Assembly: GCF_000464535.1 (NCBI RefSeq)
Contig: NW_006916034.1
Coordinates: forward strand, 121,334 to 185,333
From: Endocarpon pusillum Z07020
Taxonomy: Eukaryota; Ascomycota; Eurotiomycetes; Verrucariales; Verrucariaceae
DNA length: 64,000 nt
Reading direction: 5' to 3'
The notes under the pieces are model-generated. The model was not told the origin of the DNA. It was given only the letters and a program-made list of their open reading frames with translations, and ran no database searches. Position numbers and translations under genes: made by a program. Numbering within the stretch: the first letter of the stretch is position 1; every line of letters starts with the position of its first letter. Positions 23,091-35,454 of this stretch are shown in pieces.

Positions 23091-24086
23091 NNNNNNNNNN
23101 NNNNNNNNNNNNNNNNNNNNNNNNNNNNNNNNNNNNNNNNNNNNNNNNNNNNNNNNNNNNNNNNNNNNNNNNNNNNNNNNNNNNNNNNNNNNNNNNNNNN
23201 NNNNNNNNNNNNNNNNNNNNNNNNNNNNNNNNNNNNNNNNNNNNNNNNNNNNNNNNNNNNNNNNNNNNNNNNNNNNNNNNNNNNNNNNNNNNNNNNNNNN
23301 NNNNNNNNNNNNNNNNNNNNNNNNNNNNNNNNNNNNNNNNNNNNNNNNNNNNNNNNNNNNNNNNNNNNNNNNNNNNNNNNNNNNNNNNNNNNNNNNNNNN
23401 NNNNNNNNNNNNNNNNNNNNNNNNNNNNNNNNNNNNNNNNNNNNNNNNNNNNNNNNNNNNNNNNNNNNNNNNNNNNNNNNNNNNNNNNNNNNNNNNNNNN
23501 NNNNNNNNNNNNNNNNNNNNNNNNNNNNNNNNNNNNNNNNNNNNNNNNNNNNNNNNNNNNNNNNNNNNNNNNNNNNNNNNNNNNNNNNNNNNNNNNNNNN
23601 NNNNNNNNNNNNNNNNNNNNNNNNNNNNNNNNNNNNNNNNNNNNNNNNNNNNNNNNNNNNNNNNNNNNNNNNNNNNNNNNNNNNNNNNNNNNNNNNNNNN
23701 NNNNNNNNNNNNNNNNNNNNNNNNNNNNNNNNNNNNNNNNNNNNNNNNNNNNNNNNNNNNNNNNNNNNNNNNNNNNNNNNNNNNNNNNNNNNNNNNNNNN
23801 NNNNNNNNNNNNNNNNNNNNNNNNNNNNNNNNNNNNNNNNNNNNNNNNNNNNNNNNNNNNNNNNNNNNNNNNNNNNNNNNNNNNNNNNNNNNNNNNNNNN
23901 NNNNNNNNNNNNNNNNNNNNNNNNNNNNNNNNNNNNNNNNNNNNNNNNNNNNNNNNNNNNNNNNNNNNNNNNNNNNNNNNNNNNNNNNNNNNNNNNNNNN
24001 NNNNNNNNNNNNNNNNNNNNNNNNNNNNNNNNNNNNNNNNNNNNNNNNNNNNNNNNNNNNNNNNNNNNNNNNNNNNNNNNNNNNNN
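23091..24086. other. Assembly gap (996 N)
   Basis: Run of undetermined bases. The flanks are C-rich runs (CCCCCCCTC and ACCCCCCCC), which may explain the failed assembly. Confidence 1.
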
Positions 24087-25659
24087 ACCCCCCCCTGGTC
24101 AAAATATCTTACAAACATGTTTTTTACACGCCCCACCCTGTCAGCATCCCTGTTACTATTTTGCACGAATTTTGCTCATCATGCAAATACTACTCATATC
24201 ACTCTGTACGCATTCTACTAATTCTGTATAAATATCAATGAGCATGATGATATGACGGCGCTATTAGATGCTTCATAGGATGCTGTATCTTTTGACTATC
24301 TCTTAAGAAGCTGCTTTAGTAGTGTAGACACAATGTCAAGCAGTTACAGATGCCAATGGAATGTAAAAACTTGATTTTGGAGACTAGTCCTATCTAGGCC
24401 ACTTGTCAGGCATCTATACCTAATTCTATCTAGTACGTTTTGTACTAATACTAATCTTTTCAGCAGGGGGGTTAGAAAAATTAGGCCTGTAGCCGTAGTA
24501 CATCCTGAATTTGAGGGTATGTCTTGGCAAGATTCTACAGCCTTCAAGTTGACGAGCTAAACGGCAGCTAATCTCAAGAAGGAAGGAAGAGGACGCCATT
24601 ATCCATTAGAACGCTGATCATCCAGGCCGCATATTACGTATTTACATGTAATTGGAGGGTTGCGTGTGTAGTAGATAGATGATTAGTAAATGATTTCATG
24701 CTTATACTTATATTTGGCATTCCGCGTTCCGACTCTTCTGCGAAGACGATTTTTCCGTAGATACGATCAGACTGTCCGGTTTAGTTGCCGTTTTACAACG
24801 AAGCAGAAGAGTCTGGGTTGAGACAACTGATGGGGCGCAGGATTTCACCCGAGCAGTGTGCGACCGACATGACCTTGTTGGAAATAGCGAGTTAAGAAAT
24901 TCACCCTCCGGATTTTACAGTTGCTTTGGTCCGGGCCGAGTCTCATCCGAACGTAGGCATAAAACAACGTGGCAGAAGGCAAATAGCTTGGTCAAAGGCA
25001 CCCAGTCACGAGCGGTTGGAATCAATCTTTGCGAGCCTTTCATACCCCAGTATATTTGGCTAGATGAGTATTCCCATCGACTTGCCTTTGAACTGGTCCT
25101 ACAATGCATATCGTCTACTACGTACATATCAAGGTCGTTGGTTGGTGGAGCCTCACAGCTTGACAGTGCTACTGCACTAATGGTACCGCCTCGCAGACTT
25201 CACGAAATCAGCCTTCACGAGTGTAGCCCTTATCCTGTACCAGTATCGTTCGCACGCTGCTCGAGTAGCACCGCATGCTAATTGAAGAAAAGGCTCGTGC
25301 TGGATAGATCGATTATGGGTAGGTCGATAGACCTAGATAGATAAGTCGTTGGAAGACAGATAGTGCAGTTCTCCAGACGCCCTTCAGGCAAGTGATTAGA
25401 GTACATGAGAGCAGAGCAGAGCAGAGCAGAGCAGAGCTGAATAGCTCAGACACGTCGCCGGCATGTGAGGATCGAGAAGACCAAGGTGATGCAAGAAAAT
25501 GAGACAACAAAGACAGACACAGAGAGATACAAAAGATGATAGATATCCTACTTGGCTGCTTGATGGATCCAATCACCTTTTCAGGTATTCTTATACTCAT
25601 TGGTGAGTGGATGACTGCTATTTGCTCACTCGTCGAGTACCCCTCAAAAGTACATCTTA
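24087..25659. other. No gene seen; pentanucleotide repeat at 25409-25436
   Basis: Moderately AT-rich after the gap (24160-24330). An AGAGC repeat of about five units lies near 25409-25436. A 141-codon plus frame at 24856-25281 lacks any recognisable feature and I do not call it. Confidence 0.45.
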
Positions 25660-27482
25660 TTACTTACACTTTACATGTTCTGAAAAGCTCTGAAGAACCC
25701 GAGCCCTGCTACCTGGGTTATTGATGGTACTCAGGTAATTTGGCACAGCACGGTTTTTCATAGGCGAAGGTCTGCTAAGGTTATGGGGAATTTTCCCAAG
25801 AAGGCGGGTCTGCTGCTGGCGCTTCAGAGTAATCAGGGCAGACTGCATATTCTGGTGCATAGTTCTGGCATCTCTTATATTCGACACGTGGATGGTGGCG
25901 AGGCCTGTCGTTGTCCGTGATGGAGGCAGACGAGGGCGAGAGCGGCGGACCTTTTCCGGCTTCACCGGCAGGCCCCATACTCCTTCGTTGATGGCCACCT
26001 CCCACAGCTTATAATGCCATTCTGCGACACACTCGAATTGGTCCGACCGGTCAAATCCTCTCCTGCCCTGCCGCAAAAAGGTTTCAAACTCGTTCAAACA
26101 GGTTTGATTGGTTTCTTCCGTGCCCCCTCCGAATCTGATCAGTGTCTCTCGAGTCTCTCCGGGCGTTCTCCAACTCAACACGATTGCCTTTTTCCATGGG
26201 AGCCATCTGATCATGCCGTCGAATGTGGGGATGTCGTCGGGAATAGTATGTCCACTAGAAGACAGGATTTCAGTTGCTTTTTTGGTTCTCTGGAAGTAGA
26301 ACGAGGCGGTATACTTACCGGAAAAAGCACAAAAAGCTCCAATCTGGCGTCTGTGACAGTCTTATCAGTTCCTTAAGGCAACGGATGAGAGCATCGCCCG
26401 CCTGCATTGGATTAATTGCATCCTTTTGATCGGTTAGCTTTTGTGGGGGAGATAATATGAAGTCGATATCTTGCACCCATAGGATGTCCAAGGCAAAAGT
26501 GCGCAATTCGGCGCATCTGTACAAGTTTCTTCGTCTTATCCAGAGCAGTTTCGGAAGAAGATCCCAATTTCAGTACGGAAGTGTATACCAAAACTCATGC
26601 CGCCTGGAGCCACGCACCCTCCCGTCATTTCAAGCCTGCCGAGGGTCGTCGGTAAACGAAAGCGATTGCTTTAGCTGAGAGTTCTGCTGACAAGCGGTTT
26701 TCGGTGACTTTGTGGGTCTCCCCAAGAACCAGCTGCTTGTAGCCAATCCAAGTGGCGGAAACTCCTCACTCACACACGAAACTTCCAGAAAGCGAACTGA
26801 AATGACGGAAGAGACTGGCTGATACCAAGGCACCCATGGCTTTCGAAACACACCTCCGTACTGGAAATTTTATGCCATTTTGCCATCATTGAAGAATGTT
26901 CTAGATAGTAGAAGGTGCACATACCTGGTTTTCAGCAATATGAGATCTGACAGGCAGCTTTCCACCGCGCTGGCTTCTCGGACGGATCTCCCACTTGTTG
27001 CGGGTAACGGAGAGCAAAATGCCGGGGCTTCTGACACTCGAGTCGATAACAGTTTTGGAATTTTGACATTCAGCCAGCCTGTGTGTGCCAAGGTCGAAGA
27101 AGACAAAATCGTAGTTGCTGGCTTGCTTCATCAACACGTTCACCACCTTGATGGCAAATGATGTGCACAAGCCAGTTCTGCCGGCAAAGAGAGGGTCTAG
27201 GACACCCTCTTTCCAGTCTCGGTTTAATTCTTTCTCCGATATCGTCTGAAGGATTCCTGGATTCAAAAGAAATTTCTGCATTTTTTCTTCCTCAGATGGG
27301 CCTTGAATTTTCCCGATCAAATAGCTAAGCATGTCAAAACTTGTGTAGGGTCCGCCATCCCAAACATCTCGATAGGCCTTTTCTTCATAGGCCGCACGAC
27401 TAGGTCTATTCATCCTGCAAAACTGTTTTGCGAACTGGTCATTGACGATAATTGATGCCCAGTTGGGGGAGGCACAGGCGTG
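25660..27482 (-). CDS. Orphan multi-exon gene, possibly decaying
   Basis: Frame-consistent exons are 26925-27482, 26776-26860 (end uncertain), about 26319-26519, and 25660-26254. Introns of 64 nt separate the first two and the last two. Recognisable stretches are NDQFAKQFCRMN, GPYTSFDMLSYLIGKIQGP, FRKPWVPWYQPVSSVISVRF, ALDILWVQDIDFIL and EWHYKLWEVAINEGVWGLPV. I do not recognise the family. The region 26520-26775 can be read as one long intron or as containing a further exon. Upstream of 27482 the same frame continues through a TAA (27489-27496 region) into protein-like sequence (RKMLFHLGVEVAFPGSC). This suggests that the true start is further upstream and that CAA has become TAA. Confidence 0.45.
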
Positions 27483-27825
27483 CTGCGGTAAATATTATAT
27501 TCCTTTCCTGATTCTCTGGACTGTCTCGTTCGCTGCTTGGTACTTTGTGCAAGATCCAGGAAAAGCCACTTCTACCCCGAGATGAAACAGCATCTTTCGG
27601 CACAGATCCTGGATGTTGAGTAAAGACCTGCACTAAAGACTTACCGCGTGAAGAAGGCGTATTGTCTCAACTTAAGTTACAACCTAAGTTTGAAAAACAA
27701 CTGGCTATCTTAGTCGACATAAGGGTCATTCTCTCCTCCGTGTCTGGACATATCCTCCGAGCGATGAGCATCCATCCAACGGCATGTAAGTAGCTTGTCT
27801 CAAAATGCACTCTTAGACTACTACG

Positions 27826-28047
27826 TACTACGGTAGGAGGCATAATTGATCGTAGCACGGCGCTAGTAGCAGCTAGCTCGGATACAGCCCCACCTCAGTG
27901 TCTAGAAGCTTGTTAGACAATTATTGGTATCAATTGGCCACAGTAATACCTCTTAACCGTTCAAAGCTTAGCTGTCTCGTTTAAAGTCTGTTTTAGTGCA
28001 AATTTACTAGCGCCGTGCTACGAATACTTATGCCAGGTACCGTAGTA
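27826..28047. mobile_element. TA-flanked MITE, copy 1 (222 bp)
   Basis: The termini are inverted: TACTACGGTAGGAGGCATAA at 27826 and the reverse complement of TACTACGGTACCTGGCATAA ending at 28047. A further inner inverted block, CGTAGCACGGCGCTAGTA, lies on each side. TA dinucleotides at both ends fit Tc1/mariner-type target duplication. The interior (TTCAAAGCTTAGCTGTCTCG near 27961) is shared with the copy near 48.0 kb. Confidence 0.75.
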
Positions 28048-28461
28048 TTTGAGGCTACAGGTCCGCCCGTCTGGCCGTCGGAAGTGGCTTATAACCACGC
28101 CGCAATAGTTTTGTGCACGCGATAATGTGATGCGTGTCAGACCCCAACGATACTTGTTGAACTCCAAATACGGTTTGCGCTATTTTGCTACGTGTGTCAC
28201 TAGCGTTTTGTTATAGACTTGTTACACGCGTTTCGCATGAGCTCCGCGTGTATTTTTGGTTTCTGCGTTTCGCGCTATTTCGCTTGGAATCGCAGAATTG
28301 TACGTATAAATGCGCTCTTTTCGCACTGAATTAGATAGAACAACTTGCTTTACACAGTCAATTTCTCTTGCTTACTCAGCACAGTTCAACAATACTCTTT
28401 TCATACTAAGTATTGTGCATTGCGAAACTCTTGCAAATATTGGGCATTGTGCGGAGTTGTT

Positions 28462-28776
28462 GCCGCGGCATTGTAAAACAGAAACAGCTCTTGAGGCTCA
28501 TTTATAGATCAACATTATAATTTCCATATCAAAACGATGCTGAGCTTCTCCTGGTTCTAATGATATAAGTTTCAAATCTATTAGATCCTTTTTCAGAAAA
28601 TAAAATTTATTATGAAAAAAGTTATCTCTACTGATCGAGGTTTATATTATGATTCATTTATATCATTAGAATCAACAAGAACTCAGCATCATTTCGATAT
28701 ATCATTTACATGATATAAATCTATGGTCGACCCTCAAGAGCTGTTTCTGTTTGACGACGTTTGACAATGCCGGGGC
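28462..28776. mobile_element. Foldback element with arms over 100 bp
   Basis: The left arm contains AAACAGAAACAGCTCTTGAG (28476 onward) and ATGCTGAG (28536). The right arm carries the inverted equivalents: CTCAGCAT at 28682 and CTCAAGAGCTGTTTCTGTTT at 28733-28752. The outer ends read GGCATTGT and ACAATGCC. The loop is AT-rich and noncoding. The left half, plus about 50 bp upstream, recurs near 35455-35620. Confidence 0.7.
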
Positions 28777-29073
28777 TGCAATTCTCGATATAACGCCAAG
28801 GATTTGCATCAAGCCCGCTTTCAGCTTTCAGGGAAACAGTCAATGTCAGGCTAAGGTTTTCAAGCGGAACGGCTCTCGTCTTTGTTTGACCCTAGCAATC
28901 GGATCACCTCAACATTGAGGTTGTGTGTTCATCACCTTGTGCCTGGGCTAGGGGACCCTTATGAAACCTGGATGGGCTAGAGTTTCGGCCTGCATCCGAC
29001 GGGCACGGCCAAACAGTTTGTACGTGAGAAACGATGTATAATAGCTGAAGGATTTGCCTTTGCTCCACTTTGC

Positions 29074-29860
29074 ATGTTCCATGCGAAATCCTCCTTTCGC
29101 GCCATGAGAAGTTCCACTCCACCACCTACCTTTGGTAGAACCAATATCCTGAGTAAGCAATCGGGCTCTAGAATTGCCAACATGAACAATTGCAACGACC
29201 GCCCTTCTCGCTTTAACCACATGACTACGACAGCCAGTCAGCACAGAGCTTCATCTGCCTCTAAGGCTCATGAAATGATGAAGCAGGGACGTAAAGCTGC
29301 AAAGGATTTACTCGACAAAGGTGGTCCTGAGGCCAAGAGGCTCCTAGGTTAGTTTTCTAATAATCTCCATATCATGCTTTCCGGCTAAGGTGCATCCTTG
29401 CTATGTAGCAGAGTACGAGTCCATACCTGCCGATCCTGAGGAGGCGCAGAGAGAAATCGATGCCATAGCGGGCGGATATCAGTACGACGAAAGTGACAGT
29501 GGAAGCAACAGGCAGCAGAAGTCGACCGAGGGTGAACAGCAAAGGAAGAAGACTAATCCCGGGCGCTGTGTAAATTCCGAATCCGAAAAAGGTTCGGTGA
29601 CCTCCATCAGCCCACCGACACACAGAGAGAAAGGATACTCCTTCGACCAGCCAAGCAGTACTCAAACCGCAGGCAAAGTGCCAAGAGATACTGTAGTAAA
29701 ATCTTCAGCCAGCCAGGGAAGTGGTGGTCAAGGCAGAGCCTCGTCCAGCTTGTTAAAAAGTAATGGGGAAAGACCTTCAGCAAGCCAGAGCAGGAAGCCT
29801 CCAACTGGATCATCGGGCGGCACCGCAAGAGATAGTCAGGTAGGAGGCTCAGCAAGGTAG
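29074..29860 (+). CDS. Hypothetical Ser/Gln-rich basic protein (2 exons)
   Basis: Exons 29074-29347 and 29409-29860 join across a 61-nt intron (GTTAGT...TAG) to give 241 residues in one frame (EAKRLL|AEYESI). The N-terminal half has a short amphipathic segment (SKAHEMMKQGRKAAKDLLDK). The C-terminal half is disordered (Ser, Gly, Lys, Arg). The start is uncertain; ATGs at 29107 and 29182 are alternatives. No family is recognised. It lies among repeats, which fits a fast-evolving accessory gene. Confidence 0.5.
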
Positions 29861-30187
29861 GGAAAAGGACCGTGAAGCAGTAAGCATTCAGTTACACGAC
29901 AAGTGAAAGACTGTGAGGCAGGGAGGCCTGAACGTCTCTATGGTTGCTCTGGTGTGGAGCAGGGTGATAGAAACAGCTATTGGTTTGCTATTTTGTGACT
30001 CTGGAGTGGATTGGTTGTGTTGGACTTTGTAGGAGCTGTTGGCGCTATTCTTGTTGTAATTAGTGGAGGACAAAACATTCATTAGAGAGTGTCACTCAAT
30101 TCAATTGCCTTTCGGTTGTGAGTACTCTGAGGGCGGCGGGAGGAGAGAGGAGAGAGGAGAGAGGCGGCAAGACCGTCCGTGTCAACT

Positions 30188-30538
30188 TACTACGGTAGGA
30201 GGCATATTAAATGTAACCCCCGCCCTAATAACAGCTTGTAACGCCAAGATAGAACGCCACAAAACCGCTCGATTTGGACTAATCTACAATCTATCTTACA
30301 TCAAGTGTGCATCCTATTGGCATCTATAACTGCCTGGCATCTTACTGGCATTGATTGGAGTAGTTTTAGAATGAGATAGAATCAGTAGAGGAAGTTTAAT
30401 GCGGCGGCGAACGTGGTGAATGACCCCCTAGGGTGGTATGTCATTCGTACAAGCGCGGCAAGGGAATCTGTACAAAGGTTGTTAATAACAATTTTCCTAG
30501 GGGGAAGGGTTACATTTAATATGCCTCCTACCGTAGTA
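30188..30538. mobile_element. TA-flanked MITE, copy 2 (351 bp)
   Basis: Perfect 32-bp terminal inverted repeats begin TACTACGGTAGGAGGCATAT (30188-30219) and end with the exact complement (30507-30538). A TA lies at each outer end. The interior is noncoding and differs from copies 1 and 3, so this is a subfamily with shared ends. The intact repeats suggest recent movement. Confidence 0.85.
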
Positions 30539-30681
30539 TATCGGCTACCCAACCATCAGTTAAGTTTCCGCAGACGAGATTTCTCCTTAGACATTCTAGC
30601 ATCCACAGGTGTATGTTGAGTAGTTCCGGTCTCGACCGGCATAAGTTATAATGCTTGAAGCCGACCTTCGATCTGGATATA

Positions 30682-31003
30682 TTATTTCGAGGAAGGTCCT
30701 TGGACGATTGTGTATCCAGACAATGCTCGAGTATATGTTGCCTTCGCTGTATCCTTCCGACCGGTTTGCGAGAAAAGGTCACCAAATGCGAACATGGTGT
30801 TCAACGCTGGTAAATATGAAGACCAAAGTTCCGGTCCAATTGCCTCCTCGTAGCCTTACAGCGCCCGATTGTACATAGCCTCTGCCTCCACCAGCTTGCC
30901 TTGGTCGGCGTAGAGCACGCCTAGGTTGTTGACCGTATCGAGTGTCAATGTATGCTTCGGTTCAAGTGCCTCCTCGTAGCCTTGCAGCGCCTGATTGTAC
31001 ATG
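30682..31003 (-). pseudogene. TPR-repeat fragment of an NLR/STAND-type protein
   Basis: Minus translation gives kinesin-light-chain-type TPR units: YNQALQGYEEALEPKHTLTL, DTVNNLGVLYADQGKLVEAE and AMYNRAL. Then a TAA replaces the CAA found at the same place in the preceding repeat, and GYEEAIGPELWSSYLPALNT and ALSGYTIVQGPSSK follow. Such TPR tails end many fungal NB-ARC/NACHT NLRs. No nucleotide-binding domain is present nearby. The fragment is truncated at both ends and carries an in-frame nonsense codon. Confidence 0.7.
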
Positions 31004-32286
31004 GCCTCATATCCAGATACCCAACTTGAGCAGCGATGTTGCTCGGCTTATTCTGTTACCCCGGTTTCACTTTGGAATTAGCAGCTGTCAGTCTCTTCTG
31101 AGCTTTAGGGAGAGTCTACAGACGACCGAGTGGCAAGTGGCAAGTGGCAAGTGGGTCTATTCAGCAACCGTTGGGATCGCCGGGTTGGAAGAGGTGAAGC
31201 TCCTAGTAGCCTGCGGCCCACTTGAACAAGACTTGGGGATATCAAAGTTGTGGGCGTATGTCATTGAGCTAGAATGAGATTTCCAGGTAGACTTGTCCTA
31301 CCTTGTTACTCGCGCATTTCCACGAAGTGAAGATGGTTTCGTTGGGCAAGTGGGCAATTTTCTCGCCACCTCCGGCCACAGGTTGCGGAACTTAGGCATA
31401 AATATTTAAATACTCGGAAATGGGACACCTTTGCTATCTCTCCACATTCATCAAGCAAGACTGGGACTAGGTTTACGTTATTGCAGATCTTGATAAGTCG
31501 CGTTTACAAGCATGAGTCCGAACTCGAAAAGAAAATCTGGTCAAGACGATTTTCCTTTTAGGACATGCACGTGTCACTTGAGCCGGATATGCGACTTCAG
31601 CTGATTGCCAATGGGACGTTAATCTCCTAGCAAACGAAGTAACCTGTAACCATACCACACTACTATGTTAGCCAAACTTGAGAACCTGTTGGCAGTCGCT
31701 ACCCCGGTGCCGTATACGAAAAGCGGCGTGCTGAGCATGATATCTATGCGGTATTGTCTGCATGCATCCGAAACACATCACCAACCCACCATCACTTTTT
31801 CAGTCCCCTCCAAGGTCACCTCAACTTCCACTTGGGTCAAACAACACACATCTTTCTGGTAACGTTACTATCGAGTTTCAACCACACCACCTTGGCTTCC
31901 AAAACCATAAAGAAGGGAGGATAATCATCAGTATGTCGTCATGTTCGCCGGCCAAAGCACAGTATCAATTTAAGTACATGAATGGCCTGCCATTCTCCGT
32001 TCACTCCTTTCTTCTTCTTTGATTGATGACTTTATGTCCCTCTTACTCATATCGCGCCTCGAACTCGAGCGTAGGAAACACCATTGAAACCCTATAACAT
32101 CTTGTCTCGGGCTATCATACATAAAGACCGTTTTCTCACATCATCTTCTCCTCTCATACTCTTTCCAAGACGCTAGAGTATTCCCAAACATCCGACCCGT
32201 CCGGCTCCACCGGTTTGCACTCTGTTTGCATTCGTACCGACATATTTCCAATAACATTCGTCTCTCCAGCACTTCTAGGCAGCCGA
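31004..32286. other. No gene seen
   Basis: A short GTGGCAA triplication lies at 31130-31152. The plus frames at 31665-32022 are featureless. The stretch separates the TPR remnant from the end of the ankyrin-type gene. Confidence 0.4.
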
Positions 32287-35225
32287 TCAAGTGGAGGAAC
32301 CTGCTCTTGAGATGTTGGCATAAACTGAATCGTCTATAACGACGCCCAATTCCTTGATCCGCTGGATATCTTCCTCAGTCACCGGCCTGGATCTGTCGAG
32401 CACTTTAGCCATCCTAATCTTCCAGTACCCATCCATGAACTCCGAGAGCGGTTGCCCTAGTCGCTCGTACGCGGCCTCGAACTCCTCAACTAGCTCTTCG
32501 AGTTCATCGAGTAAACTTTAGAAAAGGTGTACAGCCGCGGCTCGAACAAGAACATATGCAATCATCGAAGAGAGAAACGGAGAAGACATGAACCGCAAGA
32601 TCCCGTGATTGGTGGCTGTGTTGTTCGTGTGTTGCATTGGGAAGCCTTGTAAGGATATCCTGCTCATAGAGGCCAAATTCCGCAAGGCGGTAAGCTATCC
32701 AATGCGCTACCGTCATCTGTGGCACTTGTTCCGATTCTCTTGGTGTTAATTTAGTGATTTTGGCGTCTTTTGTCAGAAACCAATTAGACAGACTGAAAAA
32801 CAAAGATTCAGAATAAAAAGTCTGATGAAGTTCAGGATCCTTGTGAATAGTCTGACACACACACAGCAAAGGCGTCCTGTCAAGTGAGTCCAAACCGTCG
32901 ACATCTCGGAATCCAGCTTCATACAGATCATCACAAAGCTGCAGTGTAAGAGGCCGGAGGTGATATACTGTACACGGTACCCACGCAAGCGCCGGTGGCA
33001 CTCTAACACCATAATTTGTTAAGGCTTGGATGGTTGCGAACGCTTGCTGGTCCAGCACACGATCCTTGGGTATTTGCAGATCATCGTAGATCTCTTTTGG
33101 TAACGATGTTGACGCCAAGTTCTGAAGTCGCTTTCTTCCATTTACAAATGCAGGAATAACAACATCGCGAATGGTGTTCTCGGGTAGTTTGGCTAAGGCA
33201 TCAGCAGTAGGAAAGTCCAGCGACTGGTTTAACGCCATGGCTGCCGGGTCGATGATTGCACTACCAGCTGATAGAAGGATCTTCATGGCTGCAACGCATC
33301 CAGCTTCACACGCACGGTAGATCGGAAGTTTTCCTTGTTGATCTGCGATATTGACGAGTGCCTTACCATTGTCGCATTGCAGGATAAGAGAAAGACCGGC
33401 GGGCCAGTCGGCCGAAAGATGAAGTACGTTGAAACCTCCGGTAGTCCATTCAAGAACACTGGATGGATCGGCAGTCAAAATTTCTCTCACTTTGTCTTCT
33501 GATCTTTGCAACACGGCACTGCTGAGAGGTTGTAGCCGAAGAACTGCATTAATCAGCGGAGAGCTTTGACAATCAACTTTTGACCTGACCTTCAGCGAAT
33601 TGATCGAGCTCTTGGCAGTATTTGGCGTACTCCGAAAATCCATGAAAGATGGGACCTTGAAGATGATTGTGGGAAAATTCTGCTCCAAGTTCCTGGAAGG
33701 TACGCGCCAATTCGACCATGTAGCTGCCTGATTTTTGCCCCAGTCCGCCCATGAATATATCTAAAGGCGTGCTATTAGGATGTTTAACTCTTCGATCAGA
33801 CATTATAAGACCTCGTGACACTCACAGATAGCCATAAGCGAGATCGTCTAGAGGTACGCCTAAGTTCAAGAGGCCTTCGAATAGCTTTACATAGGCTTCC
33901 AACACAAAATTCTCAGGATCCGGAGCAGTGGACGGTGGAAAGCACAGTGACTGCACTCAAAGTCAGCTTGAGTTCCGTGCTATCCACGGGCAGACGGAAA
34001 GGGCATACATGCAATAAGTTTTGCCCATTAGTATCAAGATCAGTAGGCGATGCTCGCCCCTGCATAAATAAGGTCGTGATTTCCCTTAATACCTTGTCCG
34101 TATCGGCCGGCGAAACCTTGGGACCCATATTCCGGAGCACAGAGAAAGCACCAGAATCCTTAGAAACAGTGGCACGGAATATCAATTTAGGACTGATTGA
34201 GCAACCACCAGCACCTCGCGTTAATGAGAATGCCGCCTGCACTGTTTTGGATAGAACCATGCTATAGAACACAAGTCTCAGATCAAGAATATTTCTATCC
34301 CTAGCGGTCCAGAAAAGAGGACAGTTGCGACTATGGGAGGATGCTCCGAGGCGCATGCGCATATTCTGAGTGGGTCGATAGTAGACTTCTCTTTTGTTTC
34401 TCAATGAAGAGCATTTGCATTGCAGCCGATATATGTGCCTCCTAGCTGGGAAGCGGGTCGGAACTGTAGGTCTTACTGAGACTGAGTTGACTTGGTCGTC
34501 TATCAGACGTAGTTGTGACGCTCCGTCACACGCCGTTCGAAATAGGCTAGGCTTTTGCATCAAAGCTCCAAGCTGTGTACTCTATATCCTGGTGAGCAAT
34601 GATCAGAGCTACATAAAGATAGCCGTACCAAGGCTGTAATGCGCGCATCGTGAGAAGATTGCACGGAGGAGGATGCTGCCATAATAACAGTCAAAATATC
34701 TCTTAGTGGCGTGTTAACCTTTCCTCCGATAATCAATGGAGCGCCTTCTTAACGTGTGAAGAAAGCGATGAGGGGAAAAACATACATCTGCAGAACTTGG
34801 AATGCAAGAATGAGATTGCGATATACATCGTCCAAGCAGTCCCTTAGCTGATCAAGAGATTCTTTTCGAAACGGAAAGAAACCTTTTCTTCTCAGGTCAC
34901 GAAATTTTTCCCGAAGAGTTGAGGGCGTCGTTATTGACTTGCATTTCTCAAGGAACCCTTTTAATTCTTGGATACTATCGGTGCAGGACCGTGCAGAATT
35001 CTCGACTTGCATGCGAGCGCTGTTGTGCTCGGCCGGCAGCCTTTCTAGCGGGCCTTGTAGCACCTTCAGTATGTTTTGAAAATCTTGTAATTTGCGGATG
35101 ATATGGTTGACTTCTTCGTGCTGGGATGCCCAACGACTGTAGTACGATATGAGGCCCTGGCAGACAATCAATCCCAGCGAAACGATGCCGGTAATGCTGC
35201 CTGCAGTGGAGAGCGGATCTGCCAT
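32287..35225 (-). CDS. PigL_N/ankyrin-type fungal protein with a disrupted C-terminal region
   Basis: Exons 34786-35225, 34009-about 34572, 33826-33950, 33590-33771 and 32504-33543 were read. The last three junctions keep frame with introns of 58, 54 and 46 nt; the junction between exons 1 and 2 is unresolved and may hide a small exon. The N-terminus (MADPLSTAGSITGIVSLGL) is the fungal PigL_N/STAND-associated domain. A Cys-rich mid segment (CPLFWTARDRNILD) follows, then helical and ankyrin-like repeats (GGFNVLHLSADWPAGLSLIL; GKLPIYRACEAGCVAAMKIL). The C-terminal DDCICSCSSRGCTPF motif runs into a TGA at 32504. Conserved downstream sequence (FMDGYWKIRMAKVLDRSRPV, ending 32287) continues in another frame. 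About 60-70 residues usual in relatives are missing at that junction. Confidence 0.72.
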
Positions 35226-35454
35226 GATGTTGAATAACGTGTGGATTTACAATGCCTGAGGAGAGTAACTTCTCAGTGTGACGGACAAGCGATGATGGCA
35301 AAGCACTCGAATATTTTTGCGATACCACGAGGAAAGGGTTGCGAGAGATCGAAAGTTGAGCTGAAAAATTGCTCAACGGGCTGCGTATCCGATTCCTCTG
35401 CGCAGCCTTGCGCAGTAAGCTGAAGACTTTAGCCACCTGGTCATTTTTTGCATT

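Noticed and set aside
24087..24166. 5' part of SEN15 on the far side of the gap
   Set aside because: The frame is open only because of Ns; its sequence shows no Sen15 similarity.
24856..25281. 141-codon plus frame
   Set aside because: No recognisable features and no convincing splice partner in repeat-rich surroundings.
25409..25436. CRISPR-like array
   Set aside because: It is a simple AGAGC pentanucleotide repeat without spacers, in a eukaryotic genome.
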